A stretch of DNA of 64,000 bases from Trema orientale (GCA_002914845.1 JXTC01000142.1:371076-435075), one strand, 5' to 3'. Shown: positions 34,906-48,604, counted from the stretch's first letter. Notes: a model not told the origin generated them from the letters alone. Translations and numbers: made by a program.

Positions 34906-36545
34906 TTCATTATAGAATTGAAAAACGAACATTTATTTTAAATTCATCATTTATTTTAAGAGATCTAAATTCGGCCATTTGGCTAAAAGCCCCTTGGGGT
35001 TATTGGTCAAGAGCCTACCTCAGGTTAATCTGTTTCCTAAGGTTTGGTCATTTTGAGTGAATAATTTCAGATCATACTTTCGTCCATAATGTGAATCCTT
35101 ATCTGTTCTGTTGCACCTATTTTGTGATGTTAACTAGGAATTTTTATTTGTGTGTGTGAAACGGAATATTTTATCAGAGAATGCAGATGCTAGATGATGA
35201 CTTACAATCAATAAAATCGAGGAAAACTTTAAAGAATTGAGCTTAACCTTGAGTCAAATTAAAGCCACTAAAAGAAAATGAATATTTAAACAAAAGATTT
35301 TTTTTTCCAAAAAAAGAAGAATGAAAAGTTGGTCATCGTCATATAAAATGGGAATAAGTAACATCCACGAGATCAAGACCCTCACAAAGACAAAATATTT
35401 GAACATTTCATATGATAACAACGACCTGGCGGATGTGGATTGGACTTTGGCATCACACATCAATCGAGTTTTTATCCTCTTTTTTTTTTTTTTGTTTTTA
35501 AAATAATTATTTTCTAATATTGTAGTGAGTCATTGTCGTTTACAAGCATTGAAAGATATCAACTCCGTTCGGAACCAATGAACCTGGCTATTCCATTACA
35601 ATTGGTCAAATTAGAACCTATTTATTTGCCTTGGCAGTTTCTCTTATCCATTCCTTCTTCACCGGGTAAAAATATCGTAAGGGATATTCTTGAGAATGTC
35701 TCAAACTCATTTTGAACAGAGTTAGAAATTTTCACTTCATTATTTCATATTATGATTAAACGCCAAATCTTTGACTAAAGACCAATAAAACAGAAAATAA
35801 AGCAAGCAATGGATAGTTTCTCTCTCTTAATATGAGAGCTAAATCTACTTTTAACCGTTGTAGGTTTTCACTATAACGAAAGAGAAAAAACATAAGAAAA
35901 CCTCATACTTCTCAGATTCTTGTGATTTTGATTTCTCTTTGTAATATCACTTTTAAAAATCTATCTTTTATATTCTGTGATGAAACTAGACCATGCATAA
36001 AATCCTAATGTACATGGTCAAAAAATCTTTCGAACCCATACTTTGATCTTACCGCGAAGGTTGATTCATATAGTCTCTGTATTAAGGTGATTAGCATACA
36101 ATTATGCTCCACATATTAAATATTACATGCCAATTTGAGCTTCGGATTTCGAAATGTATAAAGGCTCCAAAGCTATGATGAAATACAATTCTGTGACTTT
36201 GCAAAAAAGAAAAGGAAAAAAAAAAAATTGCTGTAATAGTTTATAGAACGAAAGGCACTGTAAAGCTCTTGTACTTAAAATTTTTGAATCTTTCTCAAAT
36301 AGTATATCCACCTCCGTTTATCTTGTACAGCACTCAGTTAAAAGTTCAAACAATCATATAGATATTTTCATTTACCCGTATGAAGAATGATGTGGAAGAA
36401 GAGGCCAAAGTATTTCCGACAAGTTACATGGCTTTGTACGCTAAGAAGAATAATACTTTGTGGTTGTCATTCGCACAAATCAAAAGACGAACAGTCTAAG
36501 AGAAACAGAATCCAAAGAATAAATTATGAAAAGCAAATTATAAAA
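34906..36545. other. Intergenic DNA
   Basis: Short frames only, none resembling a known protein. Several A/T homopolymer runs (35479-35493, 36217-36229). Confidence 0.45.
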
Positions 36546-36716
36546 GGGGATGGCTACGGTAGGGGCGTCCTACGTAGAGTCATGTCTTAATTATCGTTGG
36601 ATGGGAATCTGTGGGGAATAACGAGAATCTGTGGAGAATTTATTTATATACAGATTCCCATCCAACGGTGAATAGACAGGGTCCTACGTAGGGGCGCCCC
36701 TATTGTAGACGCGCCC
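36546..36716 (+). mobile_element. MULE-type MITE, copy 2 (9-bp TSD)
   Basis: A 171-bp palindromic element starting GGGGATGGCTACGGTAGGGG and ending CCCCTATTGTAGACGCGCCC. It is flanked by the perfect 9-bp repeat ATTATAAAA (36537-36545 and 36717-36725). It is the inverted counterpart of 18389-18561. The different flanking duplications show two independent insertions. Confidence 0.92.
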
Positions 36717-36725
36717 ATTATAAAA

Positions 36726-38316
36726 TGTCTCTCAATCCCCATATGAAAATTTCAAACTATGCCATAGAGCCACATGAAGGTGTTATTGTCTCCCTCTACA
36801 AGCAACTATTTCTCACCACAGAAAAAGCTAATAAAGACTAGCCCCGTTCTCTTTTTGATTCCTTCTTTCTCTTTTCAGTTCATCTACTTAATTAATTAAT
36901 GTAATACTCTACTACTTTAATCAACTTTCTGAACAATCCTTAATCAACTTGCAATTAAAATAATAATTCATGAGCTATGGTGGCCACGTGGGGATGTCCA
37001 AAAGGGTCGGTCCCACTACCCCTTATTCTTCATGTTCTATTAGCATATTTTGATTTGTACTGCACAATAGAAAACAATTTTGAGTTTTGTCTTTTTCTCT
37101 TTCTCAGCTTAGTTGTGATCTGGTTGAATAAAGCCTCTAAAATTTAATAATGTCATTACCACAAATTGTGGGATTAGAATCCCAAGATATTTATTTAGGA
37201 CATCTGCCCTTGATATAAACATATATAGCTTTAGTTAATATAATAGAGCTAAGGTTTAGCTGCTTAGTCTTTGATCATATGTGGTGAAGAAAACGTCTTA
37301 AGGTCTCTAGCAATATCAATATTCTTGGCCTTTGGGGCTGCGAGTTAAGCTGTCACTTGTCTAAGTTCAATGTCAAACCGTTCAAGTTTCTCTTATCAAG
37401 TTTGTAGAAAAGTATAACTAAGAGAAGGGTTTTGAAAAAACAAGTGGTTTTCACACAAAAACTTGTGGTGCCTAGAGAAAGAGACAATACAGACCACCTT
37501 ACCACCCTTAAATGAGCGTTTGATGGTATTGGTTATCTGGTTTCAAAAGGGTCAATCCTCAAAGCCTAAACCAAGTAAACAAACCAACAGTCTACGCATT
37601 CCCTAGAGTCAACTGTCAAGGCCCTGGTAGAGGGGAAAAAAAAAGAGAAAACAAGTGATAACCAATTTTTCAAATTAGTTTAAGTAGATTTCCATGTTTT
37701 AAATGTAATAGCTAAATATTTATTTTCTTATGTTTTAATTGTGTAATATGTTGTATTTTTATTTTTATCATTAAGTGAGTTAGAGATTTAGCTATAAATT
37801 TTTAAGTTAGACATTTGGCTATAAATTTTTGAGTTTGGTCGTATACTAAATTTTAGACTATGGTCAAATAACTAGTCAGCCGGAAAAAAAAAAAATGTAT
37901 TGATCATCTAATATTTTATTGGACTATTTGCATATTTAACTTTGACGAGTTTATATTGGACTACTATGAAATCAAGTTTCAAAAAACAGAGCAAATTAGA
38001 GTTTCACAATGCACATTAACACTAAGAAAGATTGGTGTATACAGACTACTGATCATCTAGATCACATTGATTTACATTAGTGGGTACATTTTAATAAAGA
38101 AGGAAAAAGAAAGATTTTCCTGAGATTAGGGGGTCTATTACTATTACAATTAGTCAGTAAAAGAAAAATAGTTAAACTCAACAGTATCTGGAGCCTTTGC
38201 TAAGTCGAGGATAGAGAGGAAGATCCTTTTTTTTTTTTTTTTTGGTGCAGCGCCAACTTCAGAATTCGCTGATCTGTTCACAAACAGTTTTTTCATTCGA
38301 GTTTTGCTACCAGCTC
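36726..38316. other. Intergenic DNA and 3' flank of the B-box gene
   Basis: No gene is supported. The part next to 38317 should be the 3' UTR of the minus-strand B-box gene; a T run lies at 38227-38243. Confidence 0.45.
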
Positions 38317-38954
38317 TCATGAAAATCTTGCCTTAGAAAAGCGATTCTGTAAAGAAAATTCATTGGTTTGACCGATCAGAAACATGAAAACAAGCCCATA
38401 AACTGATCAAACAATCTAGTAAGAATGTGTTAAACACGACATACTTTCCAGGAAAATGCCTTGTCTGACTCCGAAAAACTTCCTTGTTTGCTAAAGAACC
38501 TGTTCGAATTCGAAGACTCGTCACTTGTTGAGGACCTCGAGACCGGAGGAGGTGGCTTATTTGACCATGGAACAACTTGGTTCTCTTCATCCTCATCGTC
38601 CATACCATCTCCACCATCACCATCGTCATTACTGTCATCTTCATCTTCGTCTTCTTCGATGTCATCTTCGCGATCATCGTCGTGGTTGTCATCGTCGTTT
38701 CCTTGGTTTCTAGTGTCGTTTTGGTAGCAGCCATTGACACAGTTGTGGCAGACCGAGACAGTGGGGCTGAGCTTGGCCCCGGAGCCGCTCCAGGGCGTCA
38801 GAGCCTGACAGACGCGGCAGAGCAGAGTCCTAGAATGCTTAGCCACCAGGAAGTTTGCGCCGTGGACTCGGGCGTCGCAGTCCCAGCAGAGGCTAGCCCG
38901 ATCCGAGTCACAGTACATCTTTGCTGGAGAATCACATAGCTCACACTTTTTCAT
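38317..38954 (-). CDS. BBX28-like: Single B-box zinc-finger protein, BBX28/29 type
   Basis: Exon 1 (38954-38445) encodes 170 residues. A textbook donor (AAA|GTATGT) and an acceptor TTCTTTACAG add a 10-codon exon (38346-38317), giving 179 residues; read-through would end four codons later instead. The N-terminal B-box has C4, C7, C15, D18, C23, C26, H31 and H40, with CWDCDARVHGANFLVAKHSR intact. A conserved extension LCRVCQALTPWSGSG..VSVCHNCVNG follows (46-75). A long Asp/Glu run (87-124) precedes QVVPWSNKPPPPVSRSSTSD. The single B-box, absence of a CCT domain, and acidic-VVPW layout fit BBX28/BBX29, transcriptional co-regulators in light signalling that work through HY5 and other BBX proteins. 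The gene is convergent with the stress-protein gene. The second exon is inferred from splice signals only. Confidence 0.9.
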
Positions 38955-39027
38955 GTTTGATCAATCTTTCTCTCTCAATTCACATCTAATAGTTTTGCTT
39001 CTATTAGTATTGCCCCCTCAGTGTGTG

Positions 39028-39035
39028 TATATATA
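39028..39035 (-). promoter_or_regulatory. Candidate TATA box of the B-box gene
   Basis: TATATATA lies 74 bp upstream of the start codon at 38954 on the minus strand, at a plausible distance given a short 5' leader. An ACGTGG core (ACGT element) occurs further upstream near 39074-39079. Position and sequence are the only evidence. Confidence 0.4.
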
Positions 39036-41046
39036 CAATTTTGTAAGGTGAAAAAAAAATTGAAAAAAGAAAAACGTGGGGGCAGTGCAACTTGCAATCT
39101 GTTGCTATTTAAAAATTTATTCTGCCTTCTTTTTTTTTCTTACTGAAGTTTGACTTAGGAGATGGTCTAATGAGTCACTCTGCAAATTGTGTTGCAAAAT
39201 TATGTGGTAAGTAAAGAAAGGAAACAACTTGGTGAGTATTGATGGACCTTGTTGATCAGTAGGATGATTCTAGACAAGAAAGTGGTATGGAACTTTCGTA
39301 TAATAGGAAGCAATTAGGCGTGTCTAATTCTAGAGGTTTGAATTAATAAACCAAAACCAGGATTTTTTTCCTACTTGAACAATTAAATGACAGTAGATAG
39401 ATAAAGGGTATTAATTAGTACCTTTTTCTTAAAGATGGGTAGAGAGGACAACGGAGAAAAATGGACTAGAGTCGTGAGAGACAACATGTTTATGGGAGAT
39501 AAAAAAGGAAAAAAAAGAAAAGGACAGAATGGGAACTAATATTAAACAAAATGAGGATTATTACAATATCTATGGGTTGCATCATGGTCGTAGACTTGAA
39601 TGAGTTCATGGTGGGAATTAGGTGCGGTTTCCGAAGCTTTAGCACTCAACCAAACAATTTTGACACATCTGATGGCACCAACCGCAAATGGGACGCTGTG
39701 GTGGGGGCATAGGTCCATCCATGTTACCTAATGCTACCTTCTTTTTTTTCGTAACACCCTTTTCTTGCAACTTGTGGTTGCTTGTGCATGTACTTACTAG
39801 CTATATGCACTTAAACACAGAGGCCAAAGCCAAAGAAAAGACAAGCTTTTCTTTTCGTTTCGTTTATGGCTTTATCTGATTTTTTTTTGGGGGCTAATCA
39901 ATTATTGTACCCTTTAACTGGCACACGACTTAATTTGAGTGACGCCATTAAATTCTCAATTCTATGGACTCTTCCTTGTATAGTTCACGGTTGTGATGAT
40001 ATTTGAGAGGGCCGGGTGGCGTTTGCAATTGTAGAACAACATATATATCCATGGCGTGGCGGTGATTTATTGGGTAGTTGGCACTCGGTAACTTTGTGAA
40101 GATGGTTGAGTGGTGCATATAAGGCCTGGTCATGACTAAGAAGTCACTCACTCACTTTGGACTTGGATCATATACATGTGTCATCAGCTACGGCCATCTA
40201 GTTGAAGTAATATCTATATCTATGTATATATATATCTACAAAAACTTGTGGAGAAAATATGTTGAAGACAAAACTCAGATTTTTTTTTTTTTTTTTGTTT
40301 ACTGAAATTTCAGGGACTAAAATTTTGTGTTAGTTATCCTAAAGCTTTGTATGTGAGACACTGAGACGTATTATCCTGTTGATGGCAACCAAATGAATAT
40401 GATTTAAAAAAAAAAAAAACTTTTTATATATATGGCTCAGCTGGATCATATCAAGCAGTGTTTTATGGTGGAACTTGCTTTCATATAATATCTCCATTTT
40501 TCATCGACCTGATATTCATTTCCCGTACTCTACAATATCAAAAAAATTACCAGTAGAGTGCCCCATTGGATGGTATAGTACATATATATTAGGTGTATTA
40601 ATCCATGTACCTGCAAATGTAACTCCTGTATTCGGTGCTCATTAAAATATGAATCGAGGAGCAAATTTTCAACTTAAATAATATCTTATTTTATAGATGT
40701 AATATTCGCCGTATTTTTCCCTGGCAGTTGTTTTTTTTTTTTTATTTGCACAAAATAATACTCACAGTTGACGAATACTAGTTAATGTCTTATTATCAAG
40801 TAAAATCTCTCTCCTTTTTTATTTTGGTCGTCATTGGTGTACAGTGTGCTCCTAGCAAACACTTTTAATTAGAATAATGTAAAAGACTAAAGTAAGAAAA
40901 GAAGAATTCACATAAAAGAGAGAGAACTGGGTGATGAAAAGGTTAGATGCTGCGTACTCGAAAGAGTACTCAACCATGGGCTTGGGCTATCGTAGTTCAG
41001 GCCTAGATTTCAGAATTTGACCTGGGGAAAAGGACGTAGGTAGTAC
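39036..41046. other. Upstream region of the B-box gene and intergenic DNA
   Basis: No gene is supported. Long T or A runs at 40279-40296, 40406-40420 and 40730-40743, and short frames without recognisable products. Confidence 0.45.
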
Positions 41047-41239
41047 TAATTTGGGTCTAAGCGGCGTTTTTAGGAATGTTTTTTAAATAACATTTTTTTT
41101 GAATTTCGACTATTATTTATGACATTTTTAGGAGTTTTTCATGGTTAAAAAAATTCTTGATTACATATGAAAAAGGTTTTGACACTCCTGAAAATATCAT
41201 TTCAAAAAATATTTATAAAAAGCCATTAGGCCCAAATTA
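41047..41239. repeat. Small inverted-repeat MITE candidate
   Basis: The left end TAATTTGGGTCTAAGCGG mirrors the right end CCATTAGGCCCAAATTA. The inner arms also pair loosely (TTTTTTAAATAACATTTTTT versus the complement of ATATCATTTCAAAAAATATT). Non-coding. Target duplication unclear. Confidence 0.45.
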
Positions 41240-41739
41240 CTCCTATCCATGACTTTTTCCATTTACCGCATTAAGAATAATGTGGGCCAAAATGATTTTT
41301 TTAGGACTATTTTCCAAAATAAGTTTTTTAGAACTCTTATATTGGGTCATTATCAATTTTAATTCTCTTTTAAAACGTGTGATGGAAAAGAGAACAAACT
41401 ATAAATCAAATCATTTGCAAAATTAAGACTTTCATTTAATGAAAAATATTCCAAAATTACCTCTAGCAGGACTTATGTTGAAAATTTTTGACCATGTCGA
41501 AGAAGGTGAAAGTGAATGAGACGATGCGAGGAAGATAGCCAATCATGTTCTATCGAGGTTGAAATTTTCTTACAACTGACAAATTTTCAACTAGGATAAT
41601 AAAAATTTGACAGGGGTCAAGTCACCGGTCAAAAACTTTTGACTGGGTCAAAAAATTGAACGAAGGCACGTTGAGATCAGGATCGACAGTAGTGACAAAG
41701 TGCTGCAGGTGGCGGTAGTAACAGACTAAGGCCAATAAT

Positions 41740-42240
41740 TTATTATACAACACGAAGATACGACTCGAAAACGATAGGAAATAAATGGGTTTGAATCATA
41801 CATTTAATTTTTGTGTCAGTTTCAAGTTGACACATGTAACATGATTAATAAACAGACATATTTTGGGTCAACCTGCTGAACAAGAAAATGACTTATGTAC
41901 CACCTTTAATTAATTGGGTTGTTTTTGTGTCAACACGACACGACACTTATATGACATATTTGAAAATATTTTAAATGTAATTCTAATTGATTCTAAACAT
42001 CTTTATATGTGATTAGTTGAATTAATAAATGTGTAATTGTGTTAAAATTGAATAATTGTATCAATATTGAATAATCATGTCAAATAGGTCATAAATAAGT
42101 ACATGATATATTTATTAAATAGATTACACGTATCATGTCTTTATTACACGTTTATCGTGTCATATCATAATCGTGTTATCTTAAATTTTATTACAAAATA
42201 TAATATTCAAATAAGTTTAGAAGTGTAATATGACAGGATT
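41740..42240. repeat. Degenerate dispersed repeat with GTGTCAACACGACACGACAC
   Basis: It contains TGGGTTGTTTTTGTGTCAAC followed by ACGACACGACAC and several GTGTCATATCATAATCGTG-type motifs. Such sequences occur as dispersed plant repeats. No coding content. The limits are approximate. Confidence 0.3.
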
Positions 42241-43870
42241 AGTCTTGAAAACATTTATAAATAGTTTTCTTTTTTCATAAGGCTTTAATAGACCCTACGT
42301 CTAAATACCCATCATAAGATTAGTGACAGGATAAATGAGACTGCTGCTTGTGTGATCTTATGTTGTACTCTCTAACTCAATTTATAATTTACATATTTCC
42401 CTTTCGAAAAAGACAACAAATGAATTTTGGGAGAATGCATCCATGGACGTCAGAAAAATTGAAATGTGTTTATGGTATATCGAGTAAGGAAATATTAACA
42501 TTTCAAGTAATAAAGTAATCTATTGAAAAGGGCTTCGATTATTTGACTTTGAAATTGGTTTCATTATGAATTTTATATATTTTGAACAAATATAGAATTT
42601 CATGAAATATTTTGTAGAAAATGTATTTACATATGATTTTGAATATGATTTGATATTTAAACTGTCTGAGAAGTACGTTACACTGGTTGGTATACCATAT
42701 ATCTTATTTTGAACTGTAATTTTCTAGGAATTGCATTTTATGGTTTTGATGAAAATGGTTGTTATGCTGCCGAAATTTTTATAAAATTTAAATTGAATAA
42801 GAATTTAGTTTTACGAACTAAACTTGGTTGATTAAAAAGACCGCATTGTATGTTTTGTGATTTTGTGGAAAAATGGTACATATTTTAATTCCTATCATCC
42901 ATATAGCGTTACGGGAAGTGACTAGACCATGCTACGATGCTGTAGAGTGTGTTTGGTGCTATTTGGCGATCGTTCGGAGGGTTGTAGGTCATTTTTGAAA
43001 CCTCGATCGCTTGTTTTGAAATGTCATTTTTCTAACGGAGTCTCAAATCAAGAAACAGATATCACCACTAAATTCCTAGTACCCAAATTAGCTAGGATAG
43101 ACATATAACTTGACCAATTCGGACACGGGTCAAAACCCGACCCTGTGGCACGCAAAACGAGACAAAATCAGAAACGTCTGATTTCAACTTTCACGCTTTC
43201 ATGAAATATAGTCAATATATATTTTATTTTTCATCATTTCATGAGTACATCACAAATATGACATTAATTTTACAATCTAACAGTCTGATTAAAAAGTTAA
43301 TTCCAAAACTAAATGTACTCAAAATTGGGACGAGACCAATTTCATGGCCTGAAGTGGACACAATCGGTGCGAGTGTCGGATTTTGCCCTGCGAACGTTTT
43401 GAGTTATCGACAATTAACCAATCAGTGGCGGCCCTAAAAATTTCAGCAGCCTTCTCATCTTAGTGGCGCAGTTTGGATCTGGGTGGTGGTACGACCTGTA
43501 ACTGTCAAGAAGTGGCTTATTGGAAGGTGTCAGTTTTTCGGCGTCTTCGCTGGCTGGGAGCAGAGAGAGAGCACATGAAGGGAGAGAAAGAAAGAAAGAA
43601 ATGGGAATAAGCTAGGCCATGTGTCACCCATTAAAGTTTTTTGCGTGACATTTTTCTCTGACATTTAATCTCACCCATTAAATAAGCTGAGGCATTAAAT
43701 TTTTCTCTTAAATCCCTCACTCAAGAATTTCTTCAATTTTGTCTTAAAAAAATTGCATAGTCCTTTATTTCCAAAAATCTTTTTATTTTAATCCAAATTC
43801 AAATTTAAAAATTTTCTCTATTATTCAAAATATTGCAATTACCTTTTAAATTTTTGGGTTTTTATATTTT
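42241..43870 (-). mobile_element. Gypsy-like 3' LTR (minus strand)
   Basis: Around 43019-43065 it shares AACGGAGTCTCAAATCAAGA with 57970-58000 of the LTR beginning at 56550, in the same orientation. The polypurine-like tract TTTTAAGGAAGGG (minus strand, 43884-43871) sits where a 3' LTR should begin for a minus-strand element. The lower limit is not resolved. GC-richer patches near 43330-43560 belong to the LTR; no gene is supported. Confidence 0.45.
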
Positions 43871-46800
43871 CCCTTCCTTAAAAGAATTTTGTCCAAAAAT
43901 TCAAGCACAGACGGAGAATACGAGTAGAATGGCATGGAATAATCGCTTGAAAGAGAGTAATCACTTGTTTATGGAATTAATGAGTATCCAACCAAATACT
44001 AACAGTCAAAGAAATGTGAAACATAATTCCCACACCTAGCATTAATATCCAGTTAGCATGTCAATGCCATGCAATAGCATGAATTAAGGGTTTACGCAAG
44101 AAGGTATGAAGTCATGACATGGGTCACTGGTAGGTACAAGACCTCGACATAAGATATTGGAAAGATGACCTTAAGTCGGTAATTAATCACAGAAGTAGTA
44201 ACAATAATCAAGGCTAGAAGTCGAAAATATAAAACTTCTATGACCTGAATACTGATTGTTAGGTACCAAACTAGAGTAGCAGACCAAATGTCAGATATAT
44301 AGGATATTGTCCCCCTAATCATACCAGATCAAAACACACCAAGACAAATCTATTTATCTACAGTTAAAACTCAGTCCTAAATAATTACTGAGTCTAAAGA
44401 TTCCAACAAGATTCGCTTTCAATACGAAATCATACCTAACAAGATTTCGAATGGGAACAAATATCCTTGTATTACACTACACAAGATAAACGAGTTTGGA
44501 GGTAAAAAATGACAATAAAAGCCCAGTGACATAAGTCATATACCATTCCTCATCGGGAGCAAGAAACAACCATGTATATAAAGCCTTCTTAGTCAAAGAC
44601 AAGACTAGAATCACCTTGAATAGAAATCTCTAACAAAGGAGTACATAGCACAACAAGCACAAAATGCCAACCATTGCATTCCAAGGTATTAAAATGCAAA
44701 TATTCACATAATATGTAAAACTCAAAGACTTTTCAAGTCTTTTGCCCAAGATAATATCATAGGATATTAACTTATGCTACATTTAAATCCAGAGACTCTC
44801 TAAGTTTCTTTGGCCAACATAAAAATATATAGTTACAAGTCATACAAATCATTAATGAACCTAAAGACTTTCACAGTCTTTAATGCAAGGAGAAGTTATA
44901 TAAAAATGAATCAATATCCACTATACAAGTAAAACATAAGACAATACTATAATGCCTCAAAAATAAGGTCTCAACAAAATAGGCTGTCTCTGTAGTGATG
45001 CCTATCTCCCATCTAACCTCATTTCATTTTTAAATCGAAAACGGTTTGAAAATATGTTTGAAAACATGAAACACAAAAATCAGGGGCGTATAGGAATACT
45101 ACACTAGTTCACAATAAGGTCCCACCTTGGCCATAGGCAAATCAAATCTGAACTCTAAATATTCCTTTTGAAAATATAATTAGCAAGAGTTTAACAACTC
45201 TCAATACAAACTCATGAGTAAGCTGATCTCTAATGTCATCAATTATGTCAACATAATGATGGATGGATCCAACTCAAATCAAGTAGTGAGTTACAAGCTG
45301 AATTCAATACCAATGAACTTAATAAGAACTCTAATCTACAACAGATTATAATCAGATTCTCCCAAAATTTTCAAAAGTCAATACAATCAAAGTTCCTCAA
45401 ATGATACTTACTCATTAACACCAAGAGGGAATGCATCGATAAGATTGAATCTTGTCATCATCAATCAATCATATGGACATCTAATATACTAAAAATTCAC
45501 TTACTAAGCTAAGTAAGTGGAACAAGAACAAGTTCCTTGCTTGATATATAGTTTGTTAACTAAATTATCAAGCACTTAAAACACGTCAATTTTCTTTCAA
45601 GCCATAGTTAAATATAATAGAATTGTGTCTTAAAATTCCAAAACTTTTCTAAAGCTTTCAAAAATATCCCTTCAAGAGACTCAAAAGCATATCTTCTTTT
45701 AGTTGGCAAATCACATATACAAATAAATTTTCATAATTCTTTATTAATAAAAACTCTAGATAAAATATGCTTTAGTGAGGCTTTCTTTGCGTTTTATAAC
45801 TTTGAAGTACCACAATCTAACAATTTTATTAAAAACAGTTTTGAAAGACAATTCAAAGATAAGGAGAAAGTATAAAGCATGTTAGAAAAATGGTAGAATG
45901 TGTCATGATTAAACTTTTTTTTATCTATGTAGGTAGACAAAATTTATTTATTTATTTATTTATTTTTTTAGCATCACTCAACTTGTCAAGCATGTGCATA
46001 GAATATCTTTTTACTTAGCCAACCAATTTGAAACATATACAATTCCATGAATTTAAAAGCTCAATTTATGTTTTCAAAAAAAAAAATATCACACATCAAT
46101 ATGTTCACTCAAAATCTACTAAATATCAAATGAGGCCATATCAATCCATAGTCCTTATCTATTTGAAAATCTAAGTTCTATGGATTAAAAAGTTCGAATG
46201 AATTTTCAAAAAAAAATGCCATACACTACCTAAGTCTTCTCAAGGTTTAGGTACCAAAAACTAAAATACTTTTATCCGGAAGCTCAAATGAAATATCACC
46301 CCAAACCTCCAATACTAGAAGTTCTCAACACTTAGAAGACCAAGTTAAAATTAGTCACATAAGTGTCCAATTATCCAATTGAGACAAACAAGCTAAAGTC
46401 AACTCAACTTGACTTACTCAACTAATGAACAAACATCTATTAACCAACAAGGATTTAACAATCTAATGAACACCAACATCATGTATCTATCAGTAAAACA
46501 AGCTACATACATAATAAGAAGCTTGGAAGAATAAACATGTCTAAACAACAAGGCACATAAAGCCATAACGGTAAGGGTTCACAAAACCTCCAAACTAGGA
46601 TTCAAAATCTAAAATTTTTCCGTTCATACAAGGCTCCAAACCAGATACAATAACCAAGTTTTACTTCCCAAAAGTCTTGTGTCAAGATTCATTTTGACAT
46701 CTTAAACACATGCATAATCTTCCAAGAATTTATATGTACATTGCATCAAATTACACTAAGGATTTCCTTAAAAAGCAAACTTGTTGCAAAAAATTTTCAC

Positions 46801-47033
46801 ACAAATTTTTTTTTCTTTTTACTTTTTTTTTTTCCGGGTAAACATCTCATGTTTAAATCTAAGTCAAGTTGTGAATCAATTTGCCAAAGCCTTCCTTAGG
46901 TTCAAAATCATGTGCCAAGTAGAAACTCGGTAATGTTTTAGCATGAATATCAACTAATTTCAAAACCAGGAAAAATACTTGGAACTTTAAGTTTAAAAAT
47001 TATCTTGGTCTAATGATTTTCTAACTAGCACTA

Positions 47034-48604
47034 TATTGGTTAGAATGTGTAACTATAAATTATACTCACACTCCCGTGCAAGTGCACACAATCACGAGTA
47101 ATATAGATTTAGGAGTTAGAGTGTCGAACCCACAAGGATTGATTACTACGTCTAAGCTAAGTATTAAAATTATCTCAATTCTAACTTTATCCAAACAATC
47201 AAAATATAAATTTTGAAGAAATAAAAAAAAGCAACCAAACTAGGATGCAAAATAAATAAAAGCAAGCAATAAGAAAAATGTCTAGATTTACTACTTCTCT
47301 AACCATCCTTTAAACACATAATCTCCCAATTTCCCTCTCACACTAATTAATCCACTAGAGTTGTCAACCGAGAATTCAAATGTATTCACAAACTCCTTTT
47401 AAAGACATAAGTGAAAACATCTAGATAAACTAATATGTTTCTCCTAACATAAACTGACTAAATTCATTAAGTTTAGATATTCTCATATAAAGGTTACATA
47501 AGTCACATAGGTATATTTCTATCCTATGCAAACTCACCCCACATTAGATGATCTTATATTATTCGACCTATCTCCAAACCTAAATTCCCCTTCCCAAGTT
47601 CATAAAGGTTTCACTCAACAATCTATTTAGTGATCAATTAAATACAAGCAATAAGCATAAAATAAAACAAATAACTCAACAATAGATTCTATTAATGAAA
47701 CAAGAGAAATAAGCAAATACAAGATATTAGATTGGCTTATATAATAAAACTAGACAAAAAGGAATTTAGTTCATGGTATAAATTGAGAACAATAAAATTA
47801 TAATACAATGAATTCAAGAATTACAAAATATCAAAGAGAAAAGAGTTTTAGAATTCCCCCTCTTTAAAGAGCTTGAAGATGTTCATGGAGGTTGTCAATC
47901 TCCTCCTCTAAACTTGGTTTTTGCTCTCTTGAATCCTCCCTCAAAGATTTACTCTCAACAATATCACTCTCTGAATATGAAAAATACAATGACAAACTCA
48001 TAAGAAAATGAAGAGAAAAGGCTAAGAACAAACTATGGTGTTGATGTTGTGGAGAAAATCAAGAAATGGAGTTGGTTGGAGCATGTCTTTATCTTCTTCT
48101 TCTTTTTCTTCCTCTCCTTCTATGGCTGCCACTCTCTCTTTCTTTGTATCCCAACATGCCTCTTTCAACCCCAAATATAGGGCTTTAAAGAGGTGACTCG
48201 TGCAAACTTAAGGCATACCGAATCTGGACTCTTGGATCGTCAAAAAGTTAATTTCGGCCGTCATTTATTGACCTAGGACGCAGACGGTAGCGCTGCAGTA
48301 CCAAAAATTCCCGAGAATTGGCACCGCAGAGCCATTTCCTCGTTTGAGCTCCGAATTGCCCTATTTTTGTTGCGTTATAACTATTTCGGATTCAACTTCG
48401 ATTCTAATAGTTAAAAAACCCATTTGGGAGGTACAAATTTACCTTAATTCACATCAAACACTCTTGTTTTATTCTTCTATATACATAAATACACAAAAAA
48501 TCAAAATAGCAAGAAAAACAATTGAAACAACTTAATATAAATAAGAATATAGCAAAATTTAATGCATAATAGTACTAAATAACTCTAATTTTATAAAGTT
48601 AACA
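47034..48604 (-). mobile_element. Athila-like solo LTR with 5-bp TSD
   Basis: Read on the minus strand, it begins TGTTAACTTTATAAAATTAG and aligns along its length with the 5' LTR at 58008-60960 (outside the nested insertion there). It is flanked by the perfect 5-bp repeat CACTA (47029-47033 and 48605-48609). No internal region is attached, so it arose by recombination between LTRs. Its last two bases are TA rather than CA. Confidence 0.85.

Noticed and set aside
38461-38939. Ser-rich and His-rich plus-strand frames opposite the B-box gene
   Set aside because: Antisense reading of the Asp/Glu codon run and B-box; the minus-strand protein is clear.
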